Positions 25,238 to 36,806 of a stretch of 64,000 nt of DNA are shown here, piece by piece; position 1 is the stretch's first letter, and each line of letters starts with the position of its first letter. The stretch is from Pseudomonas sp. GM50. GTDB lineage: Bacteria; Pseudomonadota; Gammaproteobacteria; Pseudomonadales; Pseudomonadaceae. Below the pieces are notes generated by a model. It did no database searches, had not been told where the DNA came from, and saw only the letters and a list, made by a program, of their open reading frames with translations. The DNA lies in NCBI RefSeq assembly GCF_000282375.1, contig NZ_AKJK01000051.1, positions 37,583-101,582 of the forward strand. Direction: 5' to 3'. The position numbers were made by a program, and so were the translations under genes.

Positions 25238-25260
25238 GGGTGACCTCACTGGGGTCACCC
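25238..25260 (+). terminator. Hairpin terminator after the DUF3077-like gene
   Basis: Perfect stem GGGTGACC / GGTCACCC with a seven-base loop, preceded by an A-run and followed by ATAGTTACGG. The A-run means it would work best for leftward transcription, so it probably first served as the terminator of a leftward LysR gene whose 3' end lies right beside it. Confidence 0.7.
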
Positions 25261-25261
25261 A

Positions 25262-25327
25262 TAGTTACGGCTTCAGAGGCTCAACCTTACGCGTCAACAA
25301 CTCCACAAACGCCTTGGCCATCGGCGA
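25262..25327. repeat. 66-bp exact direct repeat, left copy
   Basis: Bases 25262-25327 are identical to 26792-26857. Similarity continues more weakly to about 25388. The repeated segment is the 3' end of the LysR gene. The two copies bracket an AT-rich cassette of about 1.4 kb. Confidence 0.92.
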
Positions 25328-25390
25328 CTTCTGATTCTTGCGCTGCATTAACCACACCGCCGACACTTCTGAATCAAGCAGCGGGCTTGC
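25265..25390 (-). pseudogene. LysR regulator C-terminal fragment
   Basis: The minus-strand frame encodes PLLDSEVSAVWLMQRKNQKSP and on to MAKAFVELLTRKVEPLKP, nearly identical to the last 40 residues of the intact LysR protein at 26795-27697 (one residue missing, a handful changed). Upstream of PLLD the similarity is lost and no HTH domain follows. It is a leftover 3' piece, not a working gene. The longer open frame to 25528 has no other homology visible. Confidence 0.85.
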
Positions 25391-25579
25391 CACATCTGAG
25401 TCCTCGGCAAACGAGTGAAACATAGGAAAACGGAGTATGTAATTTCGGAAACGCCCTACAGCCAGCTTTGTAATTTCAACATATAGGCAAACCCCAACAA
25501 CCAACACATTTAAAAGCAAGTGCGACAAAGCATCACTTTAAAAAGAAACGCCAAATTATTACAAGTCATTACCCAACTA

Positions 25580-25607
25580 TTGACCCCCCCTATTCCCAGC
25601 CTATACT
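25580..25607 (+). promoter_or_regulatory. Candidate sigma-70 promoter for the DUF4822-like gene
   Basis: TTGACC (25580-25585), 16-base spacer, TATACT (25602-25607). It lies 66 bases before the start codon at 25674, which itself has AAGGAG 8 bases upstream. Confidence 0.6.
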
Positions 25608-25673
25608 TTTCACGCATTGAATTTGGATAATAAATAGCGAGCAATCTACAAAAACAGATAAGGAGTTATTCGC

Positions 25674-26198
25674 ATGCAAAAAAACAATATTGCTTCTATA
25701 TGCCTGCTTCTTGCGGCATTGTCTTGCTCTTTGGGTAGTTTTGCGCAACAAGCCCCCACCACTGCCGATTCTCGAGCTCTGGCATCCTCCCCTCGATGGC
25801 TGACAACCAAGGTCTATATAGAGGGTGCACCACAAACGGACGTAAAAGCGAATTATCCTGGCGTGGTCGGAATATCGACGTGGGACCCCGAACGCAATCG
25901 CTATGAGTTCTTTTACACCGATACGGGAAAATCAAAGTACGACAATGGAGGTGGAGGTTACTTTTTTGTCACTGGCGATCAAAAAACCCACATTTTAGTG
26001 CCCGATGTAGGGCCAACCAAAACCGTGGCCAGGCGATTGGAAACGTTGATTCCAAATGAATTCACCTATTCTCGCGAAGTGCCTCGCGACATGATAGCCA
26101 ATAACCCTCCAGTGCGTATCTATGTAGTTCATGCCCCCTATACCGGAACAGTGGAAACAAAGTCCGCTATTGATCCAGATACAAACATCACGAACTAA
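25674..26198 (+). CDS. Secreted DUF4822-like protein
   Basis: A 174-residue protein with a signal peptide (about residues 1-24, ending SFA-Q). The mature part has WLTTKVYIEG, YPGVVGISTWDPERNRYEFF, GGGGYFFVTGDQKTHILVPD and EFTYSREVPRDM, which I associate with the DUF4822 family; function unknown. AT-rich compared with core genes, and own promoter and ribosome site (AAGGAG). It is the first of two genes in the cassette bounded by the 66-bp direct repeat. Confidence 0.65.
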   Translation: MQKNNIASICLLLAALSCSLGSFAQQAPTTADSRALASSPRWLTTKVYIEGAPQTDVKANYPGVVGISTWDPERNRYEFFYTDTGKSKYDNGGGGYFFVTGDQKTHILVPDVGPTKTVARRLETLIPNEFTYSREVPRDMIANNPPVRIYVVHAPYTGTVETKSAIDPDTNITN

Positions 26199-26224
26199 AA
26201 GCAATCGCCCGCAGCACACTAAAT

Positions 26225-26265
26225 ATTCCAGGCAGTTCTGCTGAAGCAGCGTTACCGCCTGGAAT
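26225..26265 (+). repeat. Intergenic hairpin in the cassette
   Basis: Inverted repeat ATTCCAGGC (26225-26233) / GCCTGGAAT (26257-26265), with a smaller CTGCT...AGCAG hairpin in the loop, followed by CAATTTTGCTTCTT. It lies between the two cassette genes and could be a weak terminator or an mRNA-stabilising element. Confidence 0.5.
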
Positions 26266-26300
26266 CAATTTTGCTTCTTAATAAAACATGGAGTTTCAAT

Positions 26301-26741
26301 ATGCAGAAATCACTCAAAACACTCCTTGCATCTGTACTATTAATATCCTCGGCCTTCTGCGGTGTTGTCAATGCACAGTCCACAACAAATTCCCCTGCAA
26401 AAAATGCCGTGGCCACACCAGACAACGCCGTCATGCTGACCGTATTTTTAAAGCACGATCAGTCACGGCCATTGGGTGAACTAAAGGCCCAACTTTCCAA
26501 ACAAGGATTCTATAAGGTATTTCCACCTGCGGGAGTAGAGATTGTCAGTTGGAACATAATGATGGGCATCGGACAAGTCGTCACAGTGCGCTTCCCAGCC
26601 TCCCGTCTTGCTGAAGTAAACCTTGCACTTGAAAATACAGCGTGGGGAAGTTACAAAACCGAGTTCTATCCGACCTATGATTTCAAAGCGATAGCACTGG
26701 CAGAACAAAACAAAGCGCAGCAAACGCAAACTGCCCAGTGA
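26301..26741 (+). CDS. Secreted protein of unknown function
   Basis: A 146-residue protein with a signal peptide (about residues 1-25, ending VNA-Q). The mature domain (VMLTVFLKHDQSRPLGELKAQ, then VEIVSWNIMMGIGQVVTVRFP) looks like a small alpha/beta fold and ends in a Gln/Ala/Thr-rich tail. I do not recognise the family. ATG 26301 has GGAG 7 bases upstream; the longer frame from 26271 is rejected. Being next to the DUF4822-like gene, with the same strand and base composition, it probably came with it and may act with it outside the cytoplasm. Confidence 0.65.
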   Translation: MQKSLKTLLASVLLISSAFCGVVNAQSTTNSPAKNAVATPDNAVMLTVFLKHDQSRPLGELKAQLSKQGFYKVFPPAGVEIVSWNIMMGIGQVVTVRFPASRLAEVNLALENTAWGSYKTEFYPTYDFKAIALAEQNKAQQTQTAQ

Positions 26742-26791
26742 TGCCAGTTGACTGAGCGGTTAATTAATTATCTACCCTCTGGGGGCACCCG

Positions 26792-26857
26792 TAGTTACGG
26801 CTTCAGAGGCTCAACCTTACGCGTCAACAACTCCACAAACGCCTTGGCCATCGGCGA
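26792..26857. repeat. 66-bp exact direct repeat, right copy
   Basis: Identical to 25262-25327; lies in the last codons of the intact LysR gene. See the left copy. Confidence 0.92.
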
Positions 26858-27697
26858 TTTCTGATCCTTGCGCTGCACCAGCCACACTGCCGACACCGCT
26901 TCCGGATCCAGCAGCGGGCGGTAGACCACGCCATCGATACGCATCCGCTGATACGACGCCGGCAGTACCGACACCCCCAAACCTGCCGCCACCAGCCCGA
27001 TGATGGTCATTGCCTCGCCTGCCTCTTGCGCGAAGTGCGGGCTGAAACCGGCATCCCGCGCCAGGCTGAGCAACTGAGCGTACAGACCACTGCCATAGCT
27101 GCGCGGGAAAAATACGAACGGTTCGAGGGCTAGCGCCGAGAGGAATAAACCTTCTTCGCTGCCATTCACCAGCGGATGCTTGGAGCTGAGCACCGCCACC
27201 AGAGGCTCACGCATCAGTTCCACTACGCTGAGCGAGTCCGGCAGCCCAAGCGGTCGCATGATCCCGACTTCGATCGACTCATCAACCAGTGCATCGGCCA
27301 CTTGAGTGCTGCTCATTTCCCGCAGGTTCAGGTGCACCGCCGGGAAGCGCTGGCGAAACGAGAAAATCGCTTGGGGAATGGTCGAGTTGAACGGTGCCGA
27401 CGAAGTGAAGCCGATCTTCAACTCACCCAGTTCACCGAGTTGTGCCCGCCGTGCCACATCCGCCGCTTTGTCGACCTGAGCCAGCACCAGCCGCGCCTCT
27501 TCCAGGAACAACCGCCCCGCCTCACTGAGTTCGACCCGACGATTGGTCCGTTCGAACAGACGCGCCCCGACCTCCTGCTCCAGCGCCTGAATCTGCTGGC
27601 TCAGCGGCGGTTGCGAGATGCCCAGCACCTGGGCGGCGCGGCCGAAATGCAGTTCTTCGGCGACGGCAATGAAGTAGCGCAGGTGACGCAATTCCAT
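26795..27697 (-). CDS. LysR-family regulator (YnfL-like), divergent from MFS gene
   Basis: A 300-residue LTTR. The N-terminal winged HTH spans residues 1-60 (MELRHLRYFIAVAEELHFGRAAQ, LGISQPPLSQQIQALEQEVG). An effector-binding domain covers about 90-295. It is transcribed away from the MFS gene at 27817 with a 119-base shared control region, the classic arrangement for local activation; E. coli ynfL/ynfM have the same layout. Its 3' end is duplicated at 25265. Confidence 0.9.
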   Translation of the reverse strand: MELRHLRYFIAVAEELHFGRAAQVLGISQPPLSQQIQALEQEVGARLFERTNRRVELSEAGRLFLEEARLVLAQVDKAADVARRAQLGELGELKIGFTSSAPFNSTIPQAIFSFRQRFPAVHLNLREMSSTQVADALVDESIEVGIMRPLGLPDSLSVVELMREPLVAVLSSKHPLVNGSEEGLFLSALALEPFVFFPRSYGSGLYAQLLSLARDAGFSPHFAQEAGEAMTIIGLVAAGLGVSVLPASYQRMRIDGVVYRPLLDPEAVSAVWLVQRKDQKSPMAKAFVELLTRKVEPLKP

Positions 27698-27708
27698 GAA
27701 AACTCCAT

Positions 27709-27724
27709 TAGGTCGTAAAACCTA
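27709..27724. promoter_or_regulatory. Candidate LysR operator
   Basis: Inverted repeat TAGGT-N6-ACCTA in the 119-base divergent LysR/MFS control region, 12 bases before the LysR start. It fits a short LTTR-type dyad; a second half-site (AGGTC) follows at 27731. By-eye assignment only. Confidence 0.4.
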
Positions 27725-27816
27725 TCAAACAGGTCGAACAATATATTGGATTGAATCATTAGGCAGCTATATGATTTTTTCATTGCCTGACCGGCTGCGC
27801 CCCTCCGAGGTCTGAA

Positions 27817-29091
27817 GTGAAAACTGCTGTCGCCCCACTCGCCCATGAAATTCCGCCCACTGCGCTGGATGATGTCGTCGCCGAGCGAAGCGATATCTAC
27901 ATAGAGAAAGGCACGCCGATGTTTATTCGCACGGTGCTGGCGCTGTTCTCGGGCGGCTTCGCGACCTTCGCCCTGCTTTATTGCGTGCAGCCGATGATGC
28001 CGCTGCTGTCCCACGAGTTTTCCATCAACGCAGCCCAGAGCAGTCTGATCCTGTCGGTGGCCACCGGCATGCTCGCCATCGGCTTGCTGATCACCGGCCC
28101 CATCTCTGATCGCATCGGGCGTAAACCAGTGATGGTCGCCGCGCTGTTCGCTGCGGCACTCTGCACCATGGCCAGCGCGATGATCCCGAGTTGGCAAGGC
28201 GTGCTGGTGATGCGGGCGCTGGTGGGGCTGTCGTTGAGCGGTCTGGCGGCGGTCGCGATGACTTACCTGAGCGAAGAGATCCACCCGCAGCACCTTGGTC
28301 TGGCCATGGGCTTGTACATCGGTGGCAACGCCATCGGCGGCATGTGTGGACGATTGATCGTCGGGGTATTGATCGACTTCGTCAGCTGGCACACGGCGAT
28401 GCTGGTCATCGGTGGCCTGGCGCTGATTGCCGCAGCGGTGTTCTGGAAAATCCTCCCCGAATCGCGCAACTTCCGCGCTCGCTCGTTACATCCGCGTAGC
28501 TTGCTGGACGGCTTCACCATGCACTTTCGCGATGCCGGCCTGCCGCTGTTGTTTGTCGAAGCTTTTGTGCTGATGGGCGCGTTTGTCACGCTGTTCAACT
28601 ACATCGGTTATCGCTTGCTGGCCGAGCCGTACCATATGGACCAGGCCTTCGTCGGGCTGCTCTCGGTGGTGTACCTGTCGGGCATCTACAGCTCGGCGAA
28701 AATCGGCGCCCTGGCCGACCAACTCGGCCGGCGCAAAGTGCTCTGGGCAACCATCGTGGTCATGCTTGCGGGCATCGCCCTGACCATGTTCACGCCTTTA
28801 CCGCTGGTGATTCTCGGCATGCTGATCTTTACCTTCGGCTTCTTCGGGGCGCATTCGGTGGCCAGTAGCTGGATCGGCCGTCGTGCGATCAAGGCCAGAG
28901 GACAGGCGTCGTCGCTGTACCTGTTCAGCTATTACGCCGGGTCGAGTATCGCGGGTACGGCAGGCGGCGTGGCCTGGCACTTGGGTGGCTGGAACGGGAT
29001 CGGGCTGTTTATCGGCGGATTGTTGGTGATTGCGCTGTTGGTGGCGTTGAAATTGGCGAAGTTGCCGCCATTGGAAAATGTGAAAGCCTGA
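27817..29091 (+). CDS. MFS transporter (YnfM-like)
   Basis: A 424-residue major facilitator protein with twelve predicted helices. The first helix follows MFIRTVLALFSGGFATF (residue 35 on) and the loop 2-3 motif GPISDRIGRKPVM is present near residue 94. Closest remembered relative is E. coli YnfM; arabinose/drug-efflux-like, substrate unknown. GTG 27817 has AGG 6 bases upstream and gives a 34-residue N-terminal tail; ATG 27919 would give a protein of 390 residues without it. Probably controlled by the divergent LysR regulator. Confidence 0.88.
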   Translation: MKTAVAPLAHEIPPTALDDVVAERSDIYIEKGTPMFIRTVLALFSGGFATFALLYCVQPMMPLLSHEFSINAAQSSLILSVATGMLAIGLLITGPISDRIGRKPVMVAALFAAALCTMASAMIPSWQGVLVMRALVGLSLSGLAAVAMTYLSEEIHPQHLGLAMGLYIGGNAIGGMCGRLIVGVLIDFVSWHTAMLVIGGLALIAAAVFWKILPESRNFRARSLHPRSLLDGFTMHFRDAGLPLLFVEAFVLMGAFVTLFNYIGYRLLAEPYHMDQAFVGLLSVVYLSGIYSSAKIGALADQLGRRKVLWATIVVMLAGIALTMFTPLPLVILGMLIFTFGFFGAHSVASSWIGRRAIKARGQASSLYLFSYYAGSSIAGTAGGVAWHLGGWNGIGLFIGGLLVIALLVALKLAKLPPLENVKA

Positions 29092-29119
29092 CGGCAATAT
29101 CCTGTCAGCCACAAACAAC

Positions 29120-29209
29120 TGTGGGAGCGAGCCTGCTCGCGAAGGGTCATAACATTCAACATCTAAGTTGACTGTCAGACCGCTAATCGCGAGCAGGCTC
29201 GCTCCCACA
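29120..29209. repeat. REP pair (inverted)
   Basis: Two inverted REP copies (GTGGGAGCGAGCCTGCTCGC type) at 29120-29143 and 29186-29209, between the convergent ends of the MFS gene and hemE. Confidence 0.9.
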
Positions 29210-29236
29210 GAAAAGCGGTTTTTTATCGGGCGACGA

Positions 29237-30304
29237 TCACTCGTGATACTGCGCCGACAACTCATGCACCGCGCGCAGGAAGGCACCTGCGTGCTCCGGA
29301 TCGACTTCCGGGGTGATGCCATGGCCGAGGTTGAACACGTGGCCGCTGCCCTTGCCGTAGCTGGCGAGGATGCGGCCGACTTCGGCGCGAATGGCTTCTG
29401 GCTTGGCGTAAAGCACGGTCGGGTCCATGTTGCCTTGCAGGGCGACTTTGCTGCCGACGCGTTGGCGGGCTTCGCCAATGTCGCAAGTCCAGTCCAGGCC
29501 CAGCGCATCAGCGCCGGCGTCGGCAATGCTTTCCAGCCACAGGCCGCCGTTCTTGGTGAACAGGATGACCGGCACTTTGCGGCCTTCGTGCTCGCGGATC
29601 AGGCCGCTGACGATTTTGCGCATGTAGGCCAGGGAGAATTCCTGGTAAGCCGCTGCGGAGAGGTTACCGCCCCAGGTGTCGAAGATCTGCACTGCTTGCG
29701 CGCCGGCCATGATCTGGCCGTTGAGGTACGAAGTGACCGACTGCGCGAGTTTATCCAGCAGCAGGTGCATGGCTTGCGGGTTGTCGTAGAGCATGGCCTT
29801 GGTCTTGCGGAAGTCTTTCGACGAGCCGCCTTCGACCATGTAGGTGGCCAGGGTCCATGGGCTGCCGGAGAAGCCGATCAACGGCACGCGGCCGTTCAGT
29901 TCGCGGCGTATGGTGCTGACCGCATCCATGACGTAGCCGAGGTCTTTGTGCGGATCAGGAATCGGCAGGGCTTCGATGTCAGCCATCGTGCTGACGACTT
30001 TCTTGAAGCGCGGACCTTCACCGGTTTCGAAGTACAGGCCTTGGCCCATGGCGTCCGGGATGGTGAGGATGTCGGAGAACAGGATCGCCGCGTCCAGTTG
30101 CGGATAGCGGTCGAGCGGCTGCATCGTGACTTCGCAAGCGAACGCCGGGTTCATGCACAGGCTCATGAAGTCACCGGCCTTGGCACGGCTGGCGCGGTAT
30201 TCAGGCAGGTAGCGACCGGCCTGACGCATCATCCACACAGGCGTGACGTCTACGGGTTGCTTGAGCAGGGCGCGAAGGAAACGGTCGTTCTTCAGGGCAG
30301 TCAT
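29237..30304 (-). CDS. hemE: Uroporphyrinogen decarboxylase
   Basis: A 355-residue cytoplasmic enzyme that decarboxylates uroporphyrinogen III to coproporphyrinogen III in heme synthesis. The N-terminal signature [16 protein letters not shown] (residues 21-36) includes the substrate-binding Arg pair, and the second signature [16 protein letters not shown] is near residue 146. Length equals the family norm. It stands alone between two REP pairs, upstream of which gltD/gltB run in the same direction. Confidence 0.97.
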   Translation of the reverse strand: MTALKNDRFLRALLKQPVDVTPVWMMRQAGRYLPEYRASRAKAGDFMSLCMNPAFACEVTMQPLDRYPQLDAAILFSDILTIPDAMGQGLYFETGEGPRFKKVVSTMADIEALPIPDPHKDLGYVMDAVSTIRRELNGRVPLIGFSGSPWTLATYMVEGGSSKDFRKTKAMLYDNPQAMHLLLDKLAQSVTSYLNGQIMAGAQAVQIFDTWGGNLSAAAYQEFSLAYMRKIVSGLIREHEGRKVPVILFTKNGGLWLESIADAGADALGLDWTCDIGEARQRVGSKVALQGNMDPTVLYAKPEAIRAEVGRILASYGKGSGHVFNLGHGITPEVDPEHAGAFLRAVHELSAQYHE

Positions 30305-30437
30305 GTCGGCATCCGGAAAAAAAGTGCGGGCATTTTCTCAGAGCGCGACGCAAAAGGCACGGCAAGAGCCGTTCCTTTTGTCTATCGGGTCAATTTGTCG
30401 CGGTGGAACACGCTGTTTAGCAACACTGAGAAGCAAC

Positions 30438-30527
30438 TGTGGGAGCGAGCCTGCTCGCGATGACGGAGTGTCAGCCAATACATCTGGTGACTGATACACC
30501 GCTATCGCGAGCAGGCTCGCTCCCACA
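30438..30527. repeat. REP pair (inverted)
   Basis: Inverted REP copies at 30438-30460 and 30505-30527 in the gltD-hemE gap, likely protecting the gltBD mRNA 3' end or separating it from hemE. Confidence 0.9.
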
Positions 30528-30558
30528 GGGTTACTGCATTTCAGCTCAGGATTCGGGG

Positions 30559-32010
<1,452 letters not shown>

Positions 32011-35000
32011 TCACTGCGGGTTGGCACGGGTGCTGGAAAGCAACGATTTCAGGTTGGCAGCCTTGGGCTTGACCAGCCAGAAACGACGCAGATAGTCATC
32101 GAGGTTTTCAGCGAGGTTACGACCCCACTCGCTGTCGGTTTCCTCGACGTATTCGTTCAGCACGCGTTGCAGGTGGCTGCGATAGGCTTCCATCGCCTCA
32201 CCGCTGATCCGCTGGATTTCCACCAGTTCGTGGTTGACCCGGTCAACGAAGGTGTTGTCCTGGTCGAGCACGTAGGCGAAACCGCCGGTCATGCCGGAGC
32301 CGAAGTTGTAACCGGTCTTGCCCAACACGCAGACGAAACCACCGGTCATGTACTCGCAGCAGTGATCGCCAGTGCCTTCCACGACAGTGTGAGCACCGGA
32401 GTTACGCACCGCGAAACGCTCGCCCGCGGTACCGGCGGCGAACAGCTTGCCCCCGGTGGCGCCATACAGGCAGGTGTTGCCGATAATGGCGCTGTCCTGA
32501 GTCTTGTAGATGCTGCCCTTCGGCGGAACGATGACCAGCTTGCCGCCGGTCATGCCTTTGCCGACGTAGTCGTTGGCATCGCCTTCCAGGTACATGTTCA
32601 GGCCGCCGGCGTTCCACACACCGAAGCTCTGACCCGCCGTGCCTTTGAAGCGGAAGGTGATCGGCGCGTTGGCCATGCCCTGGTTGCCATGCTTGCGAGC
32701 AATTTCACCGGAGATCCGTGCGCCGATGGAACGGTCGCAGTTGCAGATATCCAGGGCGAAATCAGCGCCGCTCATGTCGTTGATGGCCGAGGTGGCCAGG
32801 TCGACCATTTTCTCGGCCAGCAGGCCTTTGTCGAACGGCGGGTTGCGGTCGACCTGGCAGAACTGAGGCTTGTCTGCCGGGATGTGATCGCTGCCCAGCA
32901 ACGGGGTCAGGTCCAGGTGGTTCTGCTTGGCGGTCTGGCCTTCGAGGATTTCCAGCAGATCGGTACGGCCGATCAGCTCTTCGAGGGAGCGCACGCCCAG
33001 CTTGGCCAGCCACTCACGGGTTTCTTCGGCGACGTAGGTGAAGAAATTCACCACCATGTCGACGGTACCGATGTAGTGATCCTTGCGCAGCTTCTCGTTT
33101 TGAGTCGCAACGCCGGTGGCGCAGTTGTTCAGGTGGCAAATACGCAGGTATTTGCAGCCCAGGGCGATCATTGGCGCGGTGCCGAAGCCGAAGCTTTCAG
33201 CGCCGAGGATCGCGGCCTTGATCACGTCGAGGCCGGTTTTCAGGCCACCGTCAGTCTGTACACGGACCTTGCCGCGCAGGTCGTTGCCGCGCAGGGTCTG
33301 GTGGGTTTCGGCCAGGCCGAGCTCCCACGGAGCGCCCGCGTATTTGATCGAGGTCAGCGGCGATGCACCGGTGCCGCCGTCGTAGCCGGAGATGGTGATC
33401 AAGTCCGCGTAGGCCTTGGCCACACCGGCAGCGATGGTGCCGACGCCCGCTTCTGCGACCAGCTTCACCGAGACCAAAGCCTTCGGGTTGACTTGTTTCA
33501 GGTCGAAAATCAGCTGCGACAAGTCTTCGATCGAATAGATGTCGTGGTGCGGTGGAGGCGAGATCAGGGTCACGCCCGGCACTGCGTAACGCAGCTTGGC
33601 GATCAGACCGTTGACCTTGCCACCTGGCAGCTGACCGCCTTCGCCCGGCTTGGCGCCCTGAGCGACTTTGATCTGCAACACTTCAGCGTTGACCAGGTAT
33701 TCCGGGGTCACACCGAAACGGCCAGTGGCGACCTGCTTGATTTTCGAGCTCTTGATGGTGCCGTAGCGCGCCGGGTCTTCACCGCCTTCGCCGGAGTTGG
33801 AACGCGCACCGAGGCGGTTCATCGCTTCGGCCAGGGCTTCGTGGGCTTCCGGCGACAATGCGCCCAAAGAGATGCCCGCGGAGTCAAAGCGCTTGAGCAC
33901 CGATTCCAACGGTTCGATCTCGCTGATGTCCAGCGGCGTGTCCAGGGTCTTGACCTTGAACAGATCGCGGATCATCGACACCGGACGGTTGTCCACCAGC
34001 GCCGTGTATTCCTTGAACTTGCTGTAGTCGCCCTGCTGCACAGCGGCTTGCAGAGTGCTGACCACGTCCGGGTTGTAGGCGTGATATTCGCCACCGTGGA
34101 CGAACTTCAGCAGGCCACCTTGCTGGATCGGCTTGCGCGGGCTCCAGGCTTCGGCCGCCAGGGCTTTCTGCTCGGCTTCGATGTCGACGAAACGCGCGCC
34201 CTTGATGCGGCTTGGCACGCCACGGAAGCTCAGGTCGCAGACTTCTTCGGACAGGCCGATCGCCTCGAACAGTTGCGCACCGCGGTACGAGGCGATGGTG
34301 GAGATGCCCATCTTCGACAGGATCTTCAGCAGGCCTTTGGTGATGCCTTTACGGTAGTTCTTGAACACCTCATAGAGGTCGCCCAGCACTTCACCGGTGC
34401 GGATCAGGTCGCCCAGCACTTCGTAGGCCAGGAACGGATAGACCGCCGAGGCACCGAAACCGATCAGCACCGCGAAGTGATGCGGATCGCGAGCGGTAGC
34501 GGTTTCCACCAGGATGTTGGAGTCGCAACGCAGGCCTTTTTCGGTCAGGCGGTGGTGTACCGCACCGGTCGCCAGCGAAGCGTGGATCGGCAACTTGCCC
34601 GGGGAGATGTGACGGTCACTCAGCACGATCTGGGTGCGACCGGCGCGAACGGCTTCTTCAGCCTGATCGGCAACATTGCGCACTGCGGCTTCGAGGCCGA
34701 CGCTCTCGTCATAGTTGAGGTCGATGATCTGGCGTTCGAAGCCCGGACGATCGAGGTTCATCAGCGAGCGCCACTTGGCCGGGGAAATGACCGGCGAGCT
34801 GAGGATCACACGCGAGGCGTGTTCCGGCGACTCCTGGAAAATGTTGCGCTCGGCACCGAGGCAGATTTCCAGCGACATGACGATGGCTTCACGCAGCGGG
34901 TCGATCGGCGGGTTGGTTACCTGCGCGAACTGCTGGCGGAAATAGTCGTACGGCGTGCGCACGCGCTGGGACAGCACGGCCATCGGCGTATCGTCGCCCA

Positions 35001-36456
35001 TCGAGCCGACGGCTTCGTAGCCTTGCTCGCCGAGCGGACGCAGCACCTGGTCGCGCTCCTCGAACGTGACCTGATACATCTTCATGTACTGCTTGAGCTG
35101 ATCGACGTCGTAGAACGCCGAACCATGGTCGTTGTCTTCCATGGTCGCCTGGATGCGCAGGGCATTCTTGCGCAGCCATTGCTTGTACGGATGACGGGAC
35201 TTCAAGCGGTTGTCGATGGCGTCGGTGTCGAGGATCTGACCGGTTTCGGTGTCCACGGCAAAGATCTGGCCAGGGCCAACGCGACCTTTGGCGATCACGT
35301 CTTCAGGCTGGTAGTTCCAGACACCGATTTCCGAGGCCAGGGTAATGAAGCCGTTCTTGGTGGTGACCCAACGCGCCGGACGCAGACCGTTACGGTCGAG
35401 CAGGCACACCGCGTAACGACCGTCAGTCATTACCACGCCGGCCGGGCCGTCCCACGGTTCCATGTGCATCGAGTTGTATTCGTAGAACGCACGCAGATCC
35501 GGGTCCATGGTTTCGACGTTCTGCCACGCAGGCGGAATGATCATCCGCACGCCACGGAACAGGTCGATGCCACCGGTGACCATCAACTCGAGCATGTTGT
35601 CCATGCTGGAGGAGTCGGAACCGACACGGTTCACCAGCGGGCCGAGTTCTTCCAGATCCATCAGATCGTTGGTGAACTTGGTGCGACGGGCCTGAGCCCA
35701 GTTGCGGTTGCCGGTGATGGTGTTGATCTCGCCGTTGTGGGCGAGGAAGCGGAACGGCTGCGCCAGCGGCCATTTCGGCAAGGTGTTGGTCGAAAAGCGC
35801 TGGTGGAACACGCAGATCGAGGTTTGCAGGCGCTGGTCGCTCAGGTCTGGATAGAAGGCGGTCAAGTCCGCCGGCATCATCAGGCCTTTATAAATGATGG
35901 TCTTGTGGGAAAAGCTGCAGATGTAGTGATCGACGTCGGCGGCGTTGGCCACGGACGAACGACGACGGGCGCTGAACAGCTTGATCGCCATGTCCTGATC
36001 GCTCAAGCCTTCACCACCGATGAACACTTGTTCGATCTGCGGCAGGCGCTCGAGGGCCAGACGGCCGAGGACACTGGTGTCGATCGGCACTTTGCGCCAG
36101 CCGACCAAGGTCAGGCCTTCGGCCAGGATCTCGCGGTTCATGTGCTCGCGAGCCGCTTCGGCTTTCACCGGGTCCTGGTTGAAGAAGACCATGCCCACAG
36201 CGTATTGCTTGGGCAGTTCGACGCCGAAGGTTTCCTGGGCGATGGCACGCAGGAATACATCCGGCTTTTGAATCAGCAGACCGCAACCGTCACCGGTCTT
36301 GCCGTCGGCGTTGATCCCACCGCGGTGGGTCATGCAGGTCAGGGCCTCAATGGCCGTTTGCAAAAGGGTATGACTGGGCTCGCCCTGCATATGGGCTATC
36401 AGGCCGAAACCGCAGTTATCCTTGAATTCATCTGGTTGGTACAGACCTGCTTTCAT
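32011..36456 (-). CDS. gltB: Glutamate synthase (NADPH) large subunit
   Basis: A 1481-residue enzyme. A short propeptide ends before Cys15 (DNCGFG), the N-terminal nucleophile of the class II glutaminase domain, which spans about 15-430. A central domain and the FMN-binding synthase domain (about 800-1200) follow; [15 protein letters not shown] holds the 3Fe-4S cysteines. The C-terminal beta-helix with repeated G-x-x-G segments is about 1230-1440. ATG 36456 gives the usual [11 protein letters not shown] start; the GTG two codons upstream is less likely. A huge antisense open frame across this gene is a codon-bias artefact. Confidence 0.97.
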   Translation of the reverse strand: MKAGLYQPDEFKDNCGFGLIAHMQGEPSHTLLQTAIEALTCMTHRGGINADGKTGDGCGLLIQKPDVFLRAIAQETFGVELPKQYAVGMVFFNQDPVKAEAAREHMNREILAEGLTLVGWRKVPIDTSVLGRLALERLPQIEQVFIGGEGLSDQDMAIKLFSARRRSSVANAADVDHYICSFSHKTIIYKGLMMPADLTAFYPDLSDQRLQTSICVFHQRFSTNTLPKWPLAQPFRFLAHNGEINTITGNRNWAQARRTKFTNDLMDLEELGPLVNRVGSDSSSMDNMLELMVTGGIDLFRGVRMIIPPAWQNVETMDPDLRAFYEYNSMHMEPWDGPAGVVMTDGRYAVCLLDRNGLRPARWVTTKNGFITLASEIGVWNYQPEDVIAKGRVGPGQIFAVDTETGQILDTDAIDNRLKSRHPYKQWLRKNALRIQATMEDNDHGSAFYDVDQLKQYMKMYQVTFEERDQVLRPLGEQGYEAVGSMGDDTPMAVLSQRVRTPYDYFRQQFAQVTNPPIDPLREAIVMSLEICLGAERNIFQESPEHASRVILSSPVISPAKWRSLMNLDRPGFERQIIDLNYDESVGLEAAVRNVADQAEEAVRAGRTQIVLSDRHISPGKLPIHASLATGAVHHRLTEKGLRCDSNILVETATARDPHHFAVLIGFGASAVYPFLAYEVLGDLIRTGEVLGDLYEVFKNYRKGITKGLLKILSKMGISTIASYRGAQLFEAIGLSEEVCDLSFRGVPSRIKGARFVDIEAEQKALAAEAWSPRKPIQQGGLLKFVHGGEYHAYNPDVVSTLQAAVQQGDYSKFKEYTALVDNRPVSMIRDLFKVKTLDTPLDISEIEPLESVLKRFDSAGISLGALSPEAHEALAEAMNRLGARSNSGEGGEDPARYGTIKSSKIKQVATGRFGVTPEYLVNAEVLQIKVAQGAKPGEGGQLPGGKVNGLIAKLRYAVPGVTLISPPPHHDIYSIEDLSQLIFDLKQVNPKALVSVKLVAEAGVGTIAAGVAKAYADLITISGYDGGTGASPLTSIKYAGAPWELGLAETHQTLRGNDLRGKVRVQTDGGLKTGLDVIKAAILGAESFGFGTAPMIALGCKYLRICHLNNCATGVATQNEKLRKDHYIGTVDMVVNFFTYVAEETREWLAKLGVRSLEELIGRTDLLEILEGQTAKQNHLDLTPLLGSDHIPADKPQFCQVDRNPPFDKGLLAEKMVDLATSAINDMSGADFALDICNCDRSIGARISGEIARKHGNQGMANAPITFRFKGTAGQSFGVWNAGGLNMYLEGDANDYVGKGMTGGKLVIVPPKGSIYKTQDSAIIGNTCLYGATGGKLFAAGTAGERFAVRNSGAHTVVEGTGDHCCEYMTGGFVCVLGKTGYNFGSGMTGGFAYVLDQDNTFVDRVNHELVEIQRISGEAMEAYRSHLQRVLNEYVEETDSEWGRNLAENLDDYLRRFWLVKPKAANLKSLLSSTRANPQ

Positions 36457-36806
36457 AGACACTTTCTCACCAGGCTGCCTCTTATCGAGACAAATTTCTT
36501 TTCAATTCAACCAGTTACCATCCACGCCGAACGTACGCCAGCTTTGTGGGGGCAAAAGGGAGGTCATTGTACACACCGACACGGAGGCTCACAAATTTGA
36601 CGACGAAATGTCGCAAATCTATGTCGCATTTGTGAAAGGTTTAAAGCGATATGCTGTGCTAGTCAAAACTTTTTTAATTTTGACCGCAGCGACTCAAAGA
36701 CTACTGTGACGCAGACACCACAAGGCACGCGGCCTGTAGAGGCGGCATGCACTTGCAGAAATTTTGAGGTGCTTGGAGAGGCGGCCTGGGTAAGGCCGCC
36801 GAATCT
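36457..36806. other. gltB upstream region
   Basis: About 350 bases without a gene. It holds the gltB leader and probable promoter, a GTCAAAA/TTTTGAC palindrome (listed separately), and a GC hairpin (GCGGCCTGGGTAAGGCCGC, about 36781-36800) just past the stop of the SPOR-ATPase gene. That hairpin lacks a T-run on the minus strand, so it is at best a weak terminator for the pil-aro operon. Confidence 0.6.
36638..36684 (-). promoter_or_regulatory. Candidate gltB promoter with overlapping palindrome
   Basis: On the minus strand TTGACT (complement of 36661-36666), a 17-base spacer and TAAACC (complement of 36638-36643) form a fair promoter. Its -35 box overlaps one arm of the inverted repeat GTCAAAA (36662-36668) / TTTTGAC (36678-36684), a possible operator. 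It lies about 180 bases before the gltB start. Confidence 0.4.

Noticed and set aside
25265..25528. 87-residue minus-strand gene
   Set aside because: Only its last ~40 codons match anything (the LysR C-terminus); the upstream half is AT-rich filler in the cassette. Listed as a gene fragment.
32167..36600. 1477-residue plus-strand open frame opposite gltB
   Set aside because: It mirrors gltB almost exactly. High-GC codon bias makes the opposite frame free of stops; its translation has no recognisable domain and begins without a ribosome site. Similar antisense frames lie over gltD, maeB, argS, hslU, phaC1 and phaC2.
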